Below are positions 30,441 through 39,885 of a stretch of DNA of 64,000 bases, in pieces; positions within the stretch are counted from its first letter, which is position 1, and the number at the start of each line of letters is the position of its first letter. The notes under the pieces were generated by a model. The model did no database searches. It was not told where the DNA came from and saw only the letters and a program-made list of their open reading frames with translations. Source of the stretch: Castellaniella sp035707805. GTDB taxonomy: Bacteria > Pseudomonadota > Gammaproteobacteria > Burkholderiales > Burkholderiaceae_B. Location of the stretch: positions 62,001 to 126,000 of the forward strand of contig DASSTS010000004.1 in the NCBI GenBank assembly GCA_035707805.1. The letters run 5' to 3'. The position numbers were made by a program, and so were the translations under genes.

Positions 30441-33400
30441 GGGCGGTCTCCGCCCCGGCAAACAGGGCATCCAGCGATTCGATCAGCGCCCGGGGCGGAC
30501 ACAGGGACAGCAGGCCCTGGCCCGGGGCGTCCTTGCCGCGCAGGAACATGTAGACCGCGCCGCCCATGTGGCGGGCATAGTCGTAGTCCGGCAGCCGGGC
30601 CCGCAGCTGCCGGTGCAGCGCCAGCACGTACATCAGCATCTGCACGTCGTAGCGGGCGGCGCACAGGGCCTCGCGCAGGGCCTGCGGGGCGTAGTCCTCC
30701 AGCCGGGGCCCCAGGTCGTTGGACTTGTAGTCGAGCAGGTAATAGCGTCCGTCCACCTGCAGCGTCAGGTCGATGAAGCCCTTGAACAGGCCGTTGAGCG
30801 CCTGGGGCGCCAGCGCCGGGCGCGCCGCCCCGGCGAAGGCGCCGGCCGTGATCCGGCGGTCCAGCTCGGCCACCGGCACGTGTGCGACGGGCAGCCAGAA
30901 TTCCATTTCCGGCAGGCAGGCCGCCAGCCGGTCCAGCCGCAGGACGGGGTCCCCGGCCAGCTGCGGCCGCCACTCCGTGTGGACGAGTTCGATCAGCCAG
31001 TCGTGCAGGGCGTCGATGTGGGCTTCCCAGCCGCGCACGGCGCAGCGGCGCGCGATCATGTCGCGCAGGCCGTCGAGGCGGCGGAAATCGCGCCGCCCCG
31101 CCCATTCCAGCAGCCCGTGCAGGAAGGTGCCGGCCTCCGCGCCGCGCGGAAAGTCGGGCAGGCCGGCGCGCGCCGCCCCGTCCCCGCCATCCGCTGCGCG
31201 CGTCAGGCGGTCTTCCCGCACCACGTCTTCGGCCGCGGTCTCCGGCGGCGCCTCCAGGGCGTCCGCCGGCCGGCCCGGCCGGCCGGCCAGGCGCAGCGCG
31301 GAGTAGCTGGCGACCCACCAGGACTCGCCCACGGCCGGCCCTGCCAGGCGCCGCGCAGGTCCAGGCTCATCCGCCGCCGCAGGGAATCCGCCGCCGTCGG
31401 CCGCCTCGCCCGCGCCCGGCTCCGCGTCGACGAGGCCGGTCCAGGCGAATTGCGCGGGGTAGGCCTCGCAGCGCCGGTCCCAGGCGGCGCGCAGTTCGTC
31501 GCCCAGCACGTGGCCGATGCCGCTGTCGCGCCCCACGTCGGCCAGGGCCATCCAGGCCGCATGCCGGGCGCGGGTCATCGCCACGTAGAATTTGCGCGTT
31601 TCCTCGCCCAACTGCTCGTCCAGCAGCTGGCGGGCCTGGGCCTCGTCGGGCTGCAGGACCCACTGCCGCCGGCCTTCCCAGTGCACGGCATGGGGACCGG
31701 GCTTGAGCTTGCCCGACATGCCGACGCAGACGAAGGGCAGGAAAACCAGCGGATACTCCAGGCCCTTGGACTTGTGGACCGTGACGACGCGCACCAGGGC
31801 CTCGTCGCTCTCCAGCCGCAGGCGTCGGGCGCCTTCCGCGTCCGCGTCCGCATCCAGGAATTCGCGCTGGCGGGCGAGGTAGTGCAGCAAAGCCTCTTCC
31901 CCGTCCAGCTGCACGCTGGCCTGCTGCAGCAGTTCGGCCAGGTGCAGGCAGTCGGTCAGCTGGCGCTCGCCTTCCGGGCCCCGGGCCAGCAGCCGGGCCG
32001 GCACGGCAAAGTCGTGCAGCAGCTGGCGCAGCATGGGCAGGACCCCGCGCCGGCGCCAGCGCGCATGGTAGAGCTGAAAGCGTTCGACCTGTTCGTCCCA
32101 CGCCCATTCGTCGTCCGCCAGCCGGGCCAGCCGGGCGACGTCCAGACCCAGCAGAGGCGTGGCCAGCGCCGCGCGGATGGCCTGCTCGTCTTCGGGGTGG
32201 GCGCAACCCGCCAGGATGAAACCCAGTTCCTGCGCCACCGGCGATTCATAGACCGAGCGGCGGTCCGACAGATAGACGCTGCGCACGCCCTGGGCGGCCA
32301 GGGCCTCGCGGATCAGGCCGGCCTCGCCGCGATTGCCGACCAGGATGGCCATGTCCGAGGGGCGCGCGGGCCGCCATGCCTGCCCGGAACGAAAGCCGGC
32401 CCGGTCCTCGCGGCCCAGCCGGATCCATTCCGCCACCTGCAGGGCGCAGGCCCGCGCCGCCTGCTCGCGATACCCCCCCACCGTCGTCGCGGCGCGCGCC
32501 TCGGGGTCGCCGATCCAGCACGCCTGCAGCGCCGCCGGCGCCTGTCCGCGCACCTCCCAGCGCTCGTCCCTGCCCTGCGCGGCCACGGGATGGAATTCGA
32601 TGCGCTGTCCCGCCACCCCGGTGGGAAACACGGGATCGCCCTCGCGCCGGTCGAAGCAATGGTTGACCGCGTCGACCAGCGCGCTGGCGGACCGGTAGTT
32701 GCGGTCCAGGGTCCGCACCCGGCCCGCGCAGGCCTGGGCCGCCTGCAGGTAGGTCTGCACGTCGGCGCCGCGAAAGCCGTAGATCGCCTGCTTGGGATCG
32801 CCGATGAAGATCAGCGTGGTGGACGGCTGCGGCGCCGCCACGTCGTAGATGCGGTCGAAGATCCGGTACTGGACCGGATCGGTGTCCTGGAATTCGTCGA
32901 TCAGCACCACCGGGAACTGCTGCCTCAGCGTGCGCGCCAGGGGCTCGCCGCGCGCGCCCCGCAGGGCGCGGTCCAGGCCGGTCAGCAGGCCGTCGAAGCC
33001 CATGGCGGCGCGGCGCGCCAGGACCTGCCGCAGCCGCTCGGCCATCCAGGCCAGCGCGTGCCGGCGGGCGGGCTGCTGGGCGCCGGGCAGTTCGCGCAGG
33101 TCCTGCCGCAGCCGGCCCAGCGCCTCGCTGGCGGCCGGCGGACACGGCGCGGGTTCGTCTCCCTGCCACCGCTCGCCCAGGCCCCGGGGCGCGAGGGCCT
33201 CCCAGGCGGTCGCGGTCAAGAGGGGCTCGTCCTGGTCGTCCCGGGCAGCCCAGTCCCGCAGCCGGTCCAGCCAATCCCGGTAGAAACGGGCCTGGATGCG
33301 GATCTGCCGGCCCTGGGCCTCCAGCCAGGCCTGCAGCGCGTCCGCGTGCTGCGGCCAGGGGGCCTTCAGCGCCCGCAGGGCCGCCTGCCGGTCCGCCCGC

Positions 33401-34101
33401 GCCCTGGCGCAGATCTGCGCCAGGGACTCCTCGTCCGGCGCGGGCAGGCCTTCCTGCGTGAGCACGTTCGACAGCGACCGCGCCAGCGCATCGGGGCCCG
33501 GCCAGACCGCCAGGATCGGGGCCAGCGCCTCGTCGTCCAGTCCCGCCACGCAGGAACGCCAGTAGTCCCAGGCGACCTGCCGCTTGGCCTCGCTCAGGTC
33601 CGTCAGCAGTTCCTGGTCGAACAGGCTGGCGCTGTCGAAGGCATGCTCGCGCAGCACCCGCGCGCACCAGGCATGGATGGTGGAAATGGCGGCCTCGTCC
33701 ATGGACTGGGCGGCCAGGTCGAGGATGCGGGCGCAGGCGGGCCAGCGGTCCCGGGGATAGTCGGCCCGCAGGGCCTCCAGGAAGGGATCGTCGAGCGGCG
33801 CGGGGGCATCCGCGCCCCCTGCGCCATCGCCAAAGCCCGCCGAGGCCTGCGACAGGCGCTCGCGGATGCGGCCGCGCAGTTCCTGGGCGGCCGCGTCGGT
33901 AAAGGTCAGGACCAGGATCTGCCCGGGCAGGCGGGCGGGCTGCCCGCCATGCCCCAGCACCAGCCGCGCGTACAAGGCGGCGATCGTCCAGGTCTTTCCC
34001 GTGCCGGCGCTGGCCTCGATCAGGTGGCTGCCCTGCAATTCGAAGGCCAGCGGATCTACGCGCGGGATGTCGGCCGGGATCATGCCGGGGTCCGCCGTCA
34101 T
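30433..34101 (-). CDS. recB: Exodeoxyribonuclease V beta subunit RecB
   Basis: RecB is the 3'-5' helicase and nuclease of RecBCD. The 1222-residue product has Walker A LIEASAGTGKTWTIAALYARL (about 27-47), VLTFTDAAAQELRGRI, Walker B VVLIDEFQDTDPVQYRIFDRIY, RTLDRNYRS, the RecB VVTVHKSKGLEYPLVFLP motif and, near the C terminus, the nuclease domain with GTFLHGLLEW and the catalytic LLDYKSNDLG. The ATG at 34101 overlaps the recC stop by four bases; the open frame runs further upstream, but that stretch is recC read in another frame. Length is close to E. coli RecB (1180). Confidence 0.95.
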   Translation of the reverse strand: MTADPGMIPADIPRVDPLAFELQGSHLIEASAGTGKTWTIAALYARLVLGHGGQPARLPGQILVLTFTDAAAQELRGRIRERLSQASAGFGDGAGGADAPAPLDDPFLEALRADYPRDRWPACARILDLAAQSMDEAAISTIHAWCARVLREHAFDSASLFDQELLTDLSEAKRQVAWDYWRSCVAGLDDEALAPILAVWPGPDALARSLSNVLTQEGLPAPDEESLAQICARARADRQAALRALKAPWPQHADALQAWLEAQGRQIRIQARFYRDWLDRLRDWAARDDQDEPLLTATAWEALAPRGLGERWQGDEPAPCPPAASEALGRLRQDLRELPGAQQPARRHALAWMAERLRQVLARRAAMGFDGLLTGLDRALRGARGEPLARTLRQQFPVVLIDEFQDTDPVQYRIFDRIYDVAAPQPSTTLIFIGDPKQAIYGFRGADVQTYLQAAQACAGRVRTLDRNYRSASALVDAVNHCFDRREGDPVFPTGVAGQRIEFHPVAAQGRDERWEVRGQAPAALQACWIGDPEARAATTVGGYREQAARACALQVAEWIRLGREDRAGFRSGQAWRPARPSDMAILVGNRGEAGLIREALAAQGVRSVYLSDRRSVYESPVAQELGFILAGCAHPEDEQAIRAALATPLLGLDVARLARLADDEWAWDEQVERFQLYHARWRRRGVLPMLRQLLHDFAVPARLLARGPEGERQLTDCLHLAELLQQASVQLDGEEALLHYLARQREFLDADADAEGARRLRLESDEALVRVVTVHKSKGLEYPLVFLPFVCVGMSGKLKPGPHAVHWEGRRQWVLQPDEAQARQLLDEQLGEETRKFYVAMTRARHAAWMALADVGRDSGIGHVLGDELRAAWDRRCEAYPAQFAWTGLVDAEPGAGEAADGGGFPAAADEPGPARRLAGPAVGESWWVASYSALRLAGRPGRPADALEAPPETAAEDVVREDRLTRAADGGDGAARAGLPDFPRGAEAGTFLHGLLEWAGRRDFRRLDGLRDMIARRCAVRGWEAHIDALHDWLIELVHTEWRPQLAGDPVLRLDRLAACLPEMEFWLPVAHVPVAELDRRITAGAFAGAARPALAPQALNGLFKGFIDLTLQVDGRYYLLDYKSNDLGPRLEDYAPQALREALCAARYDVQMLMYVLALHRQLRARLPDYDYARHMGGAVYMFLRGKDAPGQGLLSLCPPRALIESLDALFAGAETAHD

Positions 34102-37100
34102 GCCGCGGCTCCTTCCGCGGCGCGCCGGCCCGCCCTGCGGGGCAGGGCCTGCGCCAGGGCGCCGTACAGGCCGGCGGCCAGGTCGAAGAACCGACCGTCG
34201 CGCACCAGGTCCTCGAAATCCGGATAGCAGCGCCGCAGGTACAGGTCGCGTCCCGCCGCGCCTTCGTAGGCGTCCCTGGCCGCCCGCCAGGCGCCGCTGT
34301 CCGGGGCGCGGTCCGCGCCGGCGCGCAGCCAGGCGCCCGCCGCCTTGATGTCGACCGGCAATGCGCCTTGCATGCCCTGGCGCCAGGCGGCCCACCAGCC
34401 CTGCCAGAGGGCGGCGGCCTCCTCGGGCGCCAGCGGTGCAAAGACGGCCTCGCCCTTGGCGCTGACCAGCATCGTCGTCGCCGCGCGGCCCTGCACGTGG
34501 GCCGCCACGTGTTCCGCCCAGGCGCCCGCCAGGGCCCTGAAGCGGTAGTGGCCCTGCTCGTCGACCAGGTGGCTGGCCTGCAGCACCACGCGGCACCAGT
34601 CGCCTTGCGCATTGCGGCGCCACCCGGCCAGGGTGTCCTCGAACAGCCAGCCCTCGCGCCCCGCATCGTCCCCGGCGCCCGGCAGCGCCAGGTCCAGGCG
34701 CAAGGGCTCGGCCACCGCCAGCGGCCAATCCGCGCAGGCCTGGAGATAGCGGGCCATGGGCTTGTCCAGCGCGTCGCGCAGGGCGGCCGCGGCGGCGCGG
34801 CCCAGGGCGCCGTCGACCAGCGCGCCGCCGCGCCGCAGGCGCTCCAGCGTCTCGTCGACCGCCTGGCCGACCCGCAATGCGGCCGGGTCCGGCCCGCTGC
34901 CTTCCGCCGCGTCCCGCGCCCGAACGGCCGCATCCAGCAGCGCCTGGCTCAGCCGCCACCGGTCCAGGCCGTCCAGCACGTAGGGCTCGTCCTCGTCCAG
35001 CGCCTCGTGGGCCTCGCGGAAACCGACCTGCAGCCGCTGCTGGAAGAACTCCCGGACCGGATGCGCCAGGAAGGCGACCAGCCGGCCGAGGTTCAGCGGC
35101 GTCTCGGGCGCGGCCGGGGGCGGCAGCGGCCCGGCCGCCCGATCCTCGTCCCCCGCCCGGCCGGCCGCCGCCTGGGCGCTGCGCCATTCGACCGCGTAGG
35201 TGAACAGGCCCTGCGGCCCCGCCGCCGGCTGGCGGGGAAAGTAGCGTCGGCTGAAGGGCTGCAGCGGATGGTGGCAGGTCAGGGCCTCGGACAGCGGACG
35301 GTCCGCATCGCCCTCGCAGCGCCAGCCGCGGTCCAGGTGATCGCGCAATTGCGCCACCAGCACCGAGGGCGGCTGGCCGGCATTGTCCTGGATGCTGTGG
35401 CCGACCCAGGAGACGTACAGCTGCTCCCGCGCCGACAGCAGGGCCTCCAGGAACAGGTAGCGGTCGTCCTCCCGCCGCGAACGGTCGCCCGGGCGCGGAT
35501 GGCCGGCCATCAGGTCCATGTCGGAAGGCGGCCGGGTCCGGGGAAAGGCGCCGTCCTGCATGCCCAGCAGGCAGACGCGCCGAAAAGGAATGGCGCGCAT
35601 CGGCATCAGCGTGGCGAATGTCACCGCGCCGGCGAAAAAGCGCTGCGACAGGCCGCCCTGGTCGAGCCGGCTCAGGCAGTGCTCGGCCGCGATGGCCGAG
35701 GGCAGCGGCTCGCGCAGGCCCGCATCGTCGCACTGCTGCAGCCAGTCCTGCAGGCTTTCGCGAAAGCGGCTGAGGACGAGCGTGTCCGCATCGCTGTCCG
35801 GCGCGAAACAATCGTCCAGCAGGGCCTGGAACCGCCCTGCCCATTCGGCCGGGGCCGCCGGCGCGTCCAGCAGCCGCCAGTAGCGGTCGAGCGTGTCCAG
35901 GAAACGCGCAAGCCCCCCCAGCGCGGCGGCCTGCAGCCCGGCCGGCTCGCCGTAGGGCTCGATGTCCCGCCAGGCCGGGGCCTCGGGCCCGGCCGCATGG
36001 CCCAGGAGCATGCGCTGCAAGCCGAAATGCCAGGTGTGACGGTGCGCGGCCCCCGGGGCCTGATCCAGGCCGAACGAGGCCCGGTGCGCCGCATGCAGGC
36101 CCCAGCGCACCTGCGAGTCCCTGGCCCAGGCCTGCAGCAGCGGCAGGTCCTCGGCCTCGATGCCGAACCGCTGCCGCAGGGCGGGCACCTCCAGCCACTC
36201 CAGGACCTCGTGGATCCCGAGGCGTAGGGCCGGCAGGGACAGCAGCTGTTCCAGCACGATGACCAGCGGGTCGGCGCGGCGCGCGCTGCGGTCGGCCAGC
36301 GCATAGGGGATGTGGCGCCAGTCCTGCGGCCCGTAGAGGCCGAACACTGCCTGGATATGGGGGGCGTAGGCTTCGATGTCGGGCACCATGACGATGACGT
36401 CGCGCGCCCGCAGGGTCGGATCGGCCTGGAAGGCGGCGAGCAGCTGGTCCTGCAGGATCTCGACCTCGCGCTGGGCGCTGTGCGCCACCTGGAAGCGGAT
36501 CGATGCGTCCCGCAGCGGATCGACGGCGGGCCAGAGAGCCCGCGTCTCGGACACCGGCCGCAGGTCGCGGATGTCGTCCTGGAGCTGCTCCAGCAGCGTG
36601 GCCCCGGGCAGCGCCTCGAAGGCGTCGATGCGGCGATGCAGGGCGGCGAACAGCGGGTCCCAGCGCGCGCGCTGGGCCGGATCGTCGAAGTCGTCCAGCA
36701 TGCCGATGTAGTCACGGCCCTGGCGCCCCCAGGACGCCAGCAGCGGATGCGTCTGCTGGTGCAAGGCGGCCTCGTCCAGGACGTCGGGCATCCCCGGACG
36801 GCGCGCCTGGCGCCGGAAGCGCGCGCGCAACAGGTCGCGGTCCCCCAGGATGTCCGCCCAGTAGTGGGCGCAAGGATTATGGACGCAGACCAGGATCTGC
36901 GCCCAGCGCGACAAGCCGGCCAGCGCCTCGAAGGTCTGGCGCGGCATGGCCGAAATGCCGAAGACCAGGATGCGGCGCGGCAGGCCGGCGGGCCGGTCTG
37001 CCGCGTCGGGCGCCAGCACCCGCGCCATGAAGGCCTCGTGGATGGCCGCGCGGCCGATCGGGGCGGCGGGACCGCCGGGCAGGGCCTGGGCGTCCTCCGC

Positions 37101-37691
37101 CAGGTCGTCGAGCAGGGCGCGCCACAGGTGGGCCTGCCAGGCCTGCGTGGGCGGAAGCCCGGCCGCCGCGCCGCGCTCGCCGGGCAGCGCCATGCGCCCC
37201 TGCGCCCAGGCCTGCAGCCAGTCGGCCCGGTAGGCCTGGTACTGGTCGAACAGGTCGGCCAGCCGGCCGGCCAGCTGATAACGCTTGCGCACGTCCGCGT
37301 CGTCGGCCAGGAAACGCTGCAGCACGGCATATTCCGGCCGGTCCAGCAGCTGCGGCAGCAGCCGCATCAGGCGCCAGGTGAGCGCGTCCTTGTCCAGCGG
37401 CGATTGTTCCGGGACGGCGGCCGCCCCCAGCACGCTGCGGTAGGCCTGCCACATGAAGCGCGACGGCAGCAGGAAATCCAGGGCCGCCGCAACCCCGCCG
37501 GCCTCGTCCTGCGCCAGGGCCAGGCGCAGCCACTGGGCGATTCCGTTGCTGTGGACCAGCAGGCACTCGCTTTCCAGGGGCGCAAGCGGGCTGTGCCGCA
37601 TCCAGCCGGCCAGCACTTCGCGCAATTGTTCCGCCCGGTTGCCATGCACCAGCACCAGGCCGGGCATCAGTTCCGTCGCCGGATCCCGCAT
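34098..37691 (-). CDS. recC: Exodeoxyribonuclease V gamma subunit RecC
   Basis: RecC holds the complex together and scans for Chi with inactivated helicase domains. The 1197-residue product begins with the conserved LVLVHGNRAEQLREVL and ECLLVHSNGIAQWLRLALA. It contains LFDQYQAYRADWLQAWA (about 135), RILVFGISAMP, RFFAGAVTFATLMPMRAIPFRRVCLLGMQDGAFPR split over about 690-725, SREQL-type YVSWVGHSIQDN, and the degenerate nuclease-like C-terminal domain. Walker motifs are absent, as expected. The ATG at 37691 has GGGGG about 7 bases before it; a GTG two codons earlier and an ATG eight codons later are alternatives. It is the first gene of recC-recB-recD and divergent from the YggS gene. Confidence 0.94.
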   Translation of the reverse strand: MRDPATELMPGLVLVHGNRAEQLREVLAGWMRHSPLAPLESECLLVHSNGIAQWLRLALAQDEAGGVAAALDFLLPSRFMWQAYRSVLGAAAVPEQSPLDKDALTWRLMRLLPQLLDRPEYAVLQRFLADDADVRKRYQLAGRLADLFDQYQAYRADWLQAWAQGRMALPGERGAAAGLPPTQAWQAHLWRALLDDLAEDAQALPGGPAAPIGRAAIHEAFMARVLAPDAADRPAGLPRRILVFGISAMPRQTFEALAGLSRWAQILVCVHNPCAHYWADILGDRDLLRARFRRQARRPGMPDVLDEAALHQQTHPLLASWGRQGRDYIGMLDDFDDPAQRARWDPLFAALHRRIDAFEALPGATLLEQLQDDIRDLRPVSETRALWPAVDPLRDASIRFQVAHSAQREVEILQDQLLAAFQADPTLRARDVIVMVPDIEAYAPHIQAVFGLYGPQDWRHIPYALADRSARRADPLVIVLEQLLSLPALRLGIHEVLEWLEVPALRQRFGIEAEDLPLLQAWARDSQVRWGLHAAHRASFGLDQAPGAAHRHTWHFGLQRMLLGHAAGPEAPAWRDIEPYGEPAGLQAAALGGLARFLDTLDRYWRLLDAPAAPAEWAGRFQALLDDCFAPDSDADTLVLSRFRESLQDWLQQCDDAGLREPLPSAIAAEHCLSRLDQGGLSQRFFAGAVTFATLMPMRAIPFRRVCLLGMQDGAFPRTRPPSDMDLMAGHPRPGDRSRREDDRYLFLEALLSAREQLYVSWVGHSIQDNAGQPPSVLVAQLRDHLDRGWRCEGDADRPLSEALTCHHPLQPFSRRYFPRQPAAGPQGLFTYAVEWRSAQAAAGRAGDEDRAAGPLPPPAAPETPLNLGRLVAFLAHPVREFFQQRLQVGFREAHEALDEDEPYVLDGLDRWRLSQALLDAAVRARDAAEGSGPDPAALRVGQAVDETLERLRRGGALVDGALGRAAAAALRDALDKPMARYLQACADWPLAVAEPLRLDLALPGAGDDAGREGWLFEDTLAGWRRNAQGDWCRVVLQASHLVDEQGHYRFRALAGAWAEHVAAHVQGRAATTMLVSAKGEAVFAPLAPEEAAALWQGWWAAWRQGMQGALPVDIKAAGAWLRAGADRAPDSGAWRAARDAYEGAAGRDLYLRRCYPDFEDLVRDGRFFDLAAGLYGALAQALPRRAGRRAAEGAAA

Positions 37692-37792
37692 CCGCACCCC
37701 CTGTTTTCAACAGCAGCATGATACGGGATTCACCGGACCGGTATTAGCGGTATCCTTAACGGCTCCTGACACCGCATGCACCGAGATTGACC

Positions 37793-38581
37793 ATGAGCGC
37801 CGCATCCCCGATCCGCCCCGCCTACCAGACGGCCTCGTCGCCGGCCGAGATCCAGGCCAATCTGGCCGACATCCGCCAGCGGATCGCCGCCGCCTGCGGC
37901 CGGGCGGGCCGCGATCCGGCCGAGGTCCGCCTGCTGCCGGTCAGCAAGACCGTGGACGAATCCCGCATCCGCATGGCCTATGACGCGGGCTGCCGGCTGC
38001 TGGGCGAGAACAAGGTCCAGGAGGCCTACGGCAAGTGGGAATCCATGCGGGACCTCGCGGACCTGGATTGGGCGGTGATCGGCCATCTGCAGACCAACAA
38101 GGCCAAGTTCGTCGCCCGCTTCGCGCGCGAATTCCAGGCGCTGGACAATCTGCGCGTGGCCGAGGCCCTCGACCGCCGCCTGCAGGACGAAGGCCGAGGC
38201 CTGGACGTCTTCGTGCAGGTCAACACCTCGGGCGAGGCGAGCAAGTTCGGCCTGGCGCCCGGCGAGGTGCTGGAATTCGCCCGCGCCCTGCCCGCCTACG
38301 GCGCCCTGCGGGTACGCGGCCTGATGACGCTGGCGCTGTTCTCGTCCGACGAAAGCCACGTGCGGCCGTGCTTTGCGACGCTGCGCGGGCTGCGCGACCG
38401 GCTGCGCCAGGACGCTCCGCAGGGCGAGGCCTTCGCCGAACTGTCCATGGGCATGTCGGGCGACTTCGAATGGGCCATCGAGGAAGGCGCCACCACGGTG
38501 CGCGTGGGCCAGGCGATCTTCGGATCCCGGACGCTGCCCGACAGCCACTACTGGCCCGAAGGCAGCCCGGCGCGCGCCTAG
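37793..38581 (+). CDS. yggS: YggS/PROSC family PLP homeostasis protein
   Basis: A single-domain alanine-racemase-fold protein that binds pyridoxal phosphate and helps keep free PLP in balance. The 262-residue product has the PLP lysine in VRLLPVSKTVDESRIR (about 47), GENKVQEAYGKW (about 73), the conserved WAVIGHLQTNKAKF, FVQVNTSGEASKFG, GLMTLALFS and LSMGMSGDFEWAIEEGATTVRVG near the C terminus. The ATG at 37793 is preceded by GAGATTGACC. It is the first plus-strand gene after recC and faces away from it, with about 100 bases between for both promoters. Confidence 0.94.
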   Translation: MSAASPIRPAYQTASSPAEIQANLADIRQRIAAACGRAGRDPAEVRLLPVSKTVDESRIRMAYDAGCRLLGENKVQEAYGKWESMRDLADLDWAVIGHLQTNKAKFVARFAREFQALDNLRVAEALDRRLQDEGRGLDVFVQVNTSGEASKFGLAPGEVLEFARALPAYGALRVRGLMTLALFSSDESHVRPCFATLRGLRDRLRQDAPQGEAFAELSMGMSGDFEWAIEEGATTVRVGQAIFGSRTLPDSHYWPEGSPARA

Positions 38582-38701
38582 CGTCCGGCGGGAACGGCCG
38601 CTTCCTCATTTTTTCCATATTCCGTTCATGCTTGCGCCTCAGTCGGTCCGTAATCTGTGTCCATCGCCGCACGACGCGGCCCCATCCAGAGGACACGAAC
38701 C

Positions 38702-39196
38702 ATGACCATGCACATGACCCGCACCTTCCCCGCCCTGGCTCTCGCGGCCGCCCTGGTCGCGGCCCCCTTGGCGGCCGGCGCCGCCCCCGGCCCCCACGCC
38801 GACGGCATGCACGCCCATCAGCAGGCGGGGCATTCGGGCTGGCGCCACGGCGATCGCTGGCTGCACGGCCTGGACCTCAGCCAGGACCAGCGCGACCAGA
38901 TCTTCAAGATCCGCCATGACCAGGAACAGGCCGTCTACGACCAGAAAAAGGCCCGGAGGGCCGCCGCCGGTGCGCTGCGCGAATCCGGCCAGGCCGATAC
39001 CTTCGACGAGGCCAAGGCCCGGCAGGCCGCGGACGCCCTGGGCCAGGCCCAAGGCCAGCTCGCCCTGCTGCGCACGCAAACCATGGCCAAGATCCGCGCC
39101 GTGCTGACGCCGGAACAACGTCAGAAACTGGCGCAACGCCATGCCCGCAAGGACGCCATGCATACGCAGGCGACCCGGCCCGCCGCCAAGTCCTGA
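38702..39196 (+). CDS. Spy/CpxP family periplasmic chaperone (LTXXQ motif protein)
   Basis: The 164-residue product has a signal peptide (MTMHMTRTFPALALAAALVAAPLAAGAA) and is otherwise helical. Two copies of the family LTxxQ-type motif are visible: LDLSQDQRDQIFKIRHDQ (about 60-77) and LTPEQRQKLAQRHARK (about 136-151), as in Spy and CpxP. Spy-type proteins form cradle-shaped dimers that hold unfolded proteins in the periplasm. The first mature residues are His/Gly/Trp-rich. The ATG at 38702 has AGAGGACAC upstream. A BaeSR-like two-component system lies 2.3 kb further on, and BaeR controls spy in E. coli, so that system is a plausible regulator. Confidence 0.85.
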   Translation: MTMHMTRTFPALALAAALVAAPLAAGAAPGPHADGMHAHQQAGHSGWRHGDRWLHGLDLSQDQRDQIFKIRHDQEQAVYDQKKARRAAAGALRESGQADTFDEAKARQAADALGQAQGQLALLRTQTMAKIRAVLTPEQRQKLAQRHARKDAMHTQATRPAAKS

Positions 39197-39216
39197 ACCG
39201 CCTGAGGCGCCACGCA

Positions 39217-39240
39217 CACGGGCCCCCGCGGGGGCCCGTG
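39217..39240. terminator. Palindromic terminator between converging genes
   Basis: A perfect 24-base GC-rich palindrome (CACGGGCCCCCG and its complement) lies 20 bases after the Spy-like gene and 32 bases before the end of the converging NlpC/P60 gene. Its symmetry suits a two-way terminator, although the T-run on either side is short (CCGTTT on the plus side). Confidence 0.6.
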
Positions 39241-39272
39241 CCGTTTCCGGCCCCCGCGCCGGTCAGGCCGCG

Positions 39273-39836
39273 CTATCGCGCGAACAGCGTCCCGACCGAC
39301 TGGAAATGCCTGCGGTAATAGGGATTGTCCAGCGAATCGATGCGCACCTGTCCGCCGCTGGACGGCGCATTGATGAAGCGGCCGTTCCCCAGATAGATGC
39401 CCATGTGCGAATTCGGCGCGCCCAGGGTATTGAAGAACACCAGATCGCCGGGCTGCAGGTCGCCGCGCGGCACGGCACGGCTCAGGCGCGCGATCTGGTC
39501 GGTATTGTGCGGCAGGGACGTGTGCGTGGCGGTCGCGAATACGTATTTGACCAGCCCGCTGCAGTCAAAGCCTCGCAGCGGCCGAGCGCTGCCGTAGCGG
39601 TACTGCGTGTCCAGCAGGCTGAGCGCCGTCATCACGACCTCGGTGCGCTGGGCCGGATCGATCGGCCGCACCGGCGGCCAGGAAGCCCGCCGCGAGCCGG
39701 GTGCACTGGCGCAGGCGGCCAGCAGCAGGGCCAGGCAGGCCGCCGCGCACGCGCGCCATGCCCGAACCAGGAGCCGGCGCGGCTCGGGCCGCGGGCAGGC
39801 CGGATGAGACGGACCTTTAATAACAAAAATGCCCAT
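39273..39836 (-). CDS. NlpC/P60 family lipoprotein peptidase
   Basis: A 187-residue cell-wall peptidase anchored as a lipoprotein. The N terminus ends in a hydrophobic stretch and lipobox (CLALLLAAC, Cys about 43). The NlpC/P60 domain follows (about 65-187) with the nucleophile Cys in RPLRGFDCSGLVKYVFA, the His in NSHMGIYLGNGRF, and Asn in the third position (FINAPSSGG), where many relatives have His. Such enzymes cut D-Glu-gamma-meso-DAP bonds in peptidoglycan. The ATG at 39836 is the best start found, but it has no clear ribosome site and makes a long N-region. Its 5' end faces the thiosulfate dehydrogenase promoter. Confidence 0.85.
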   Translation of the reverse strand: MGIFVIKGPSHPACPRPEPRRLLVRAWRACAAACLALLLAACASAPGSRRASWPPVRPIDPAQRTEVVMTALSLLDTQYRYGSARPLRGFDCSGLVKYVFATATHTSLPHNTDQIARLSRAVPRGDLQPGDLVFFNTLGAPNSHMGIYLGNGRFINAPSSGGQVRIDSLDNPYYRRHFQSVGTLFAR

Positions 39837-39845
39837 GCTTATAAT
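39817..39845 (+). promoter_or_regulatory. Putative sigma-70 promoter of the tsdB-tsdA pair
   Basis: TTAATA (39817-39822) and TATAAT (39840-39845) are 17 bases apart, about 40 bases before the first start codon at 39886. The -10 is a perfect match and the -35 matches four of six. The region is markedly AT-rich against the surrounding DNA and overlaps the start of the divergent NlpC gene. Confidence 0.55.
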
Positions 39846-39885
39846 AAGGAGAAATAAGGACCCTCCGATACACAGGGGAAGACCG

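Noticed and set aside
34102..36198. Extension of RecB to 1921 residues
   Set aside because: The extra part is recC read in another frame. The ATG at 34101 overlaps the recC stop and gives the normal RecB start and length.
38220..38696. 158-codon minus-strand frame within the YggS gene
   Set aside because: Antisense to a conserved gene and extremely Arg/Pro/Ala-rich with no domain.
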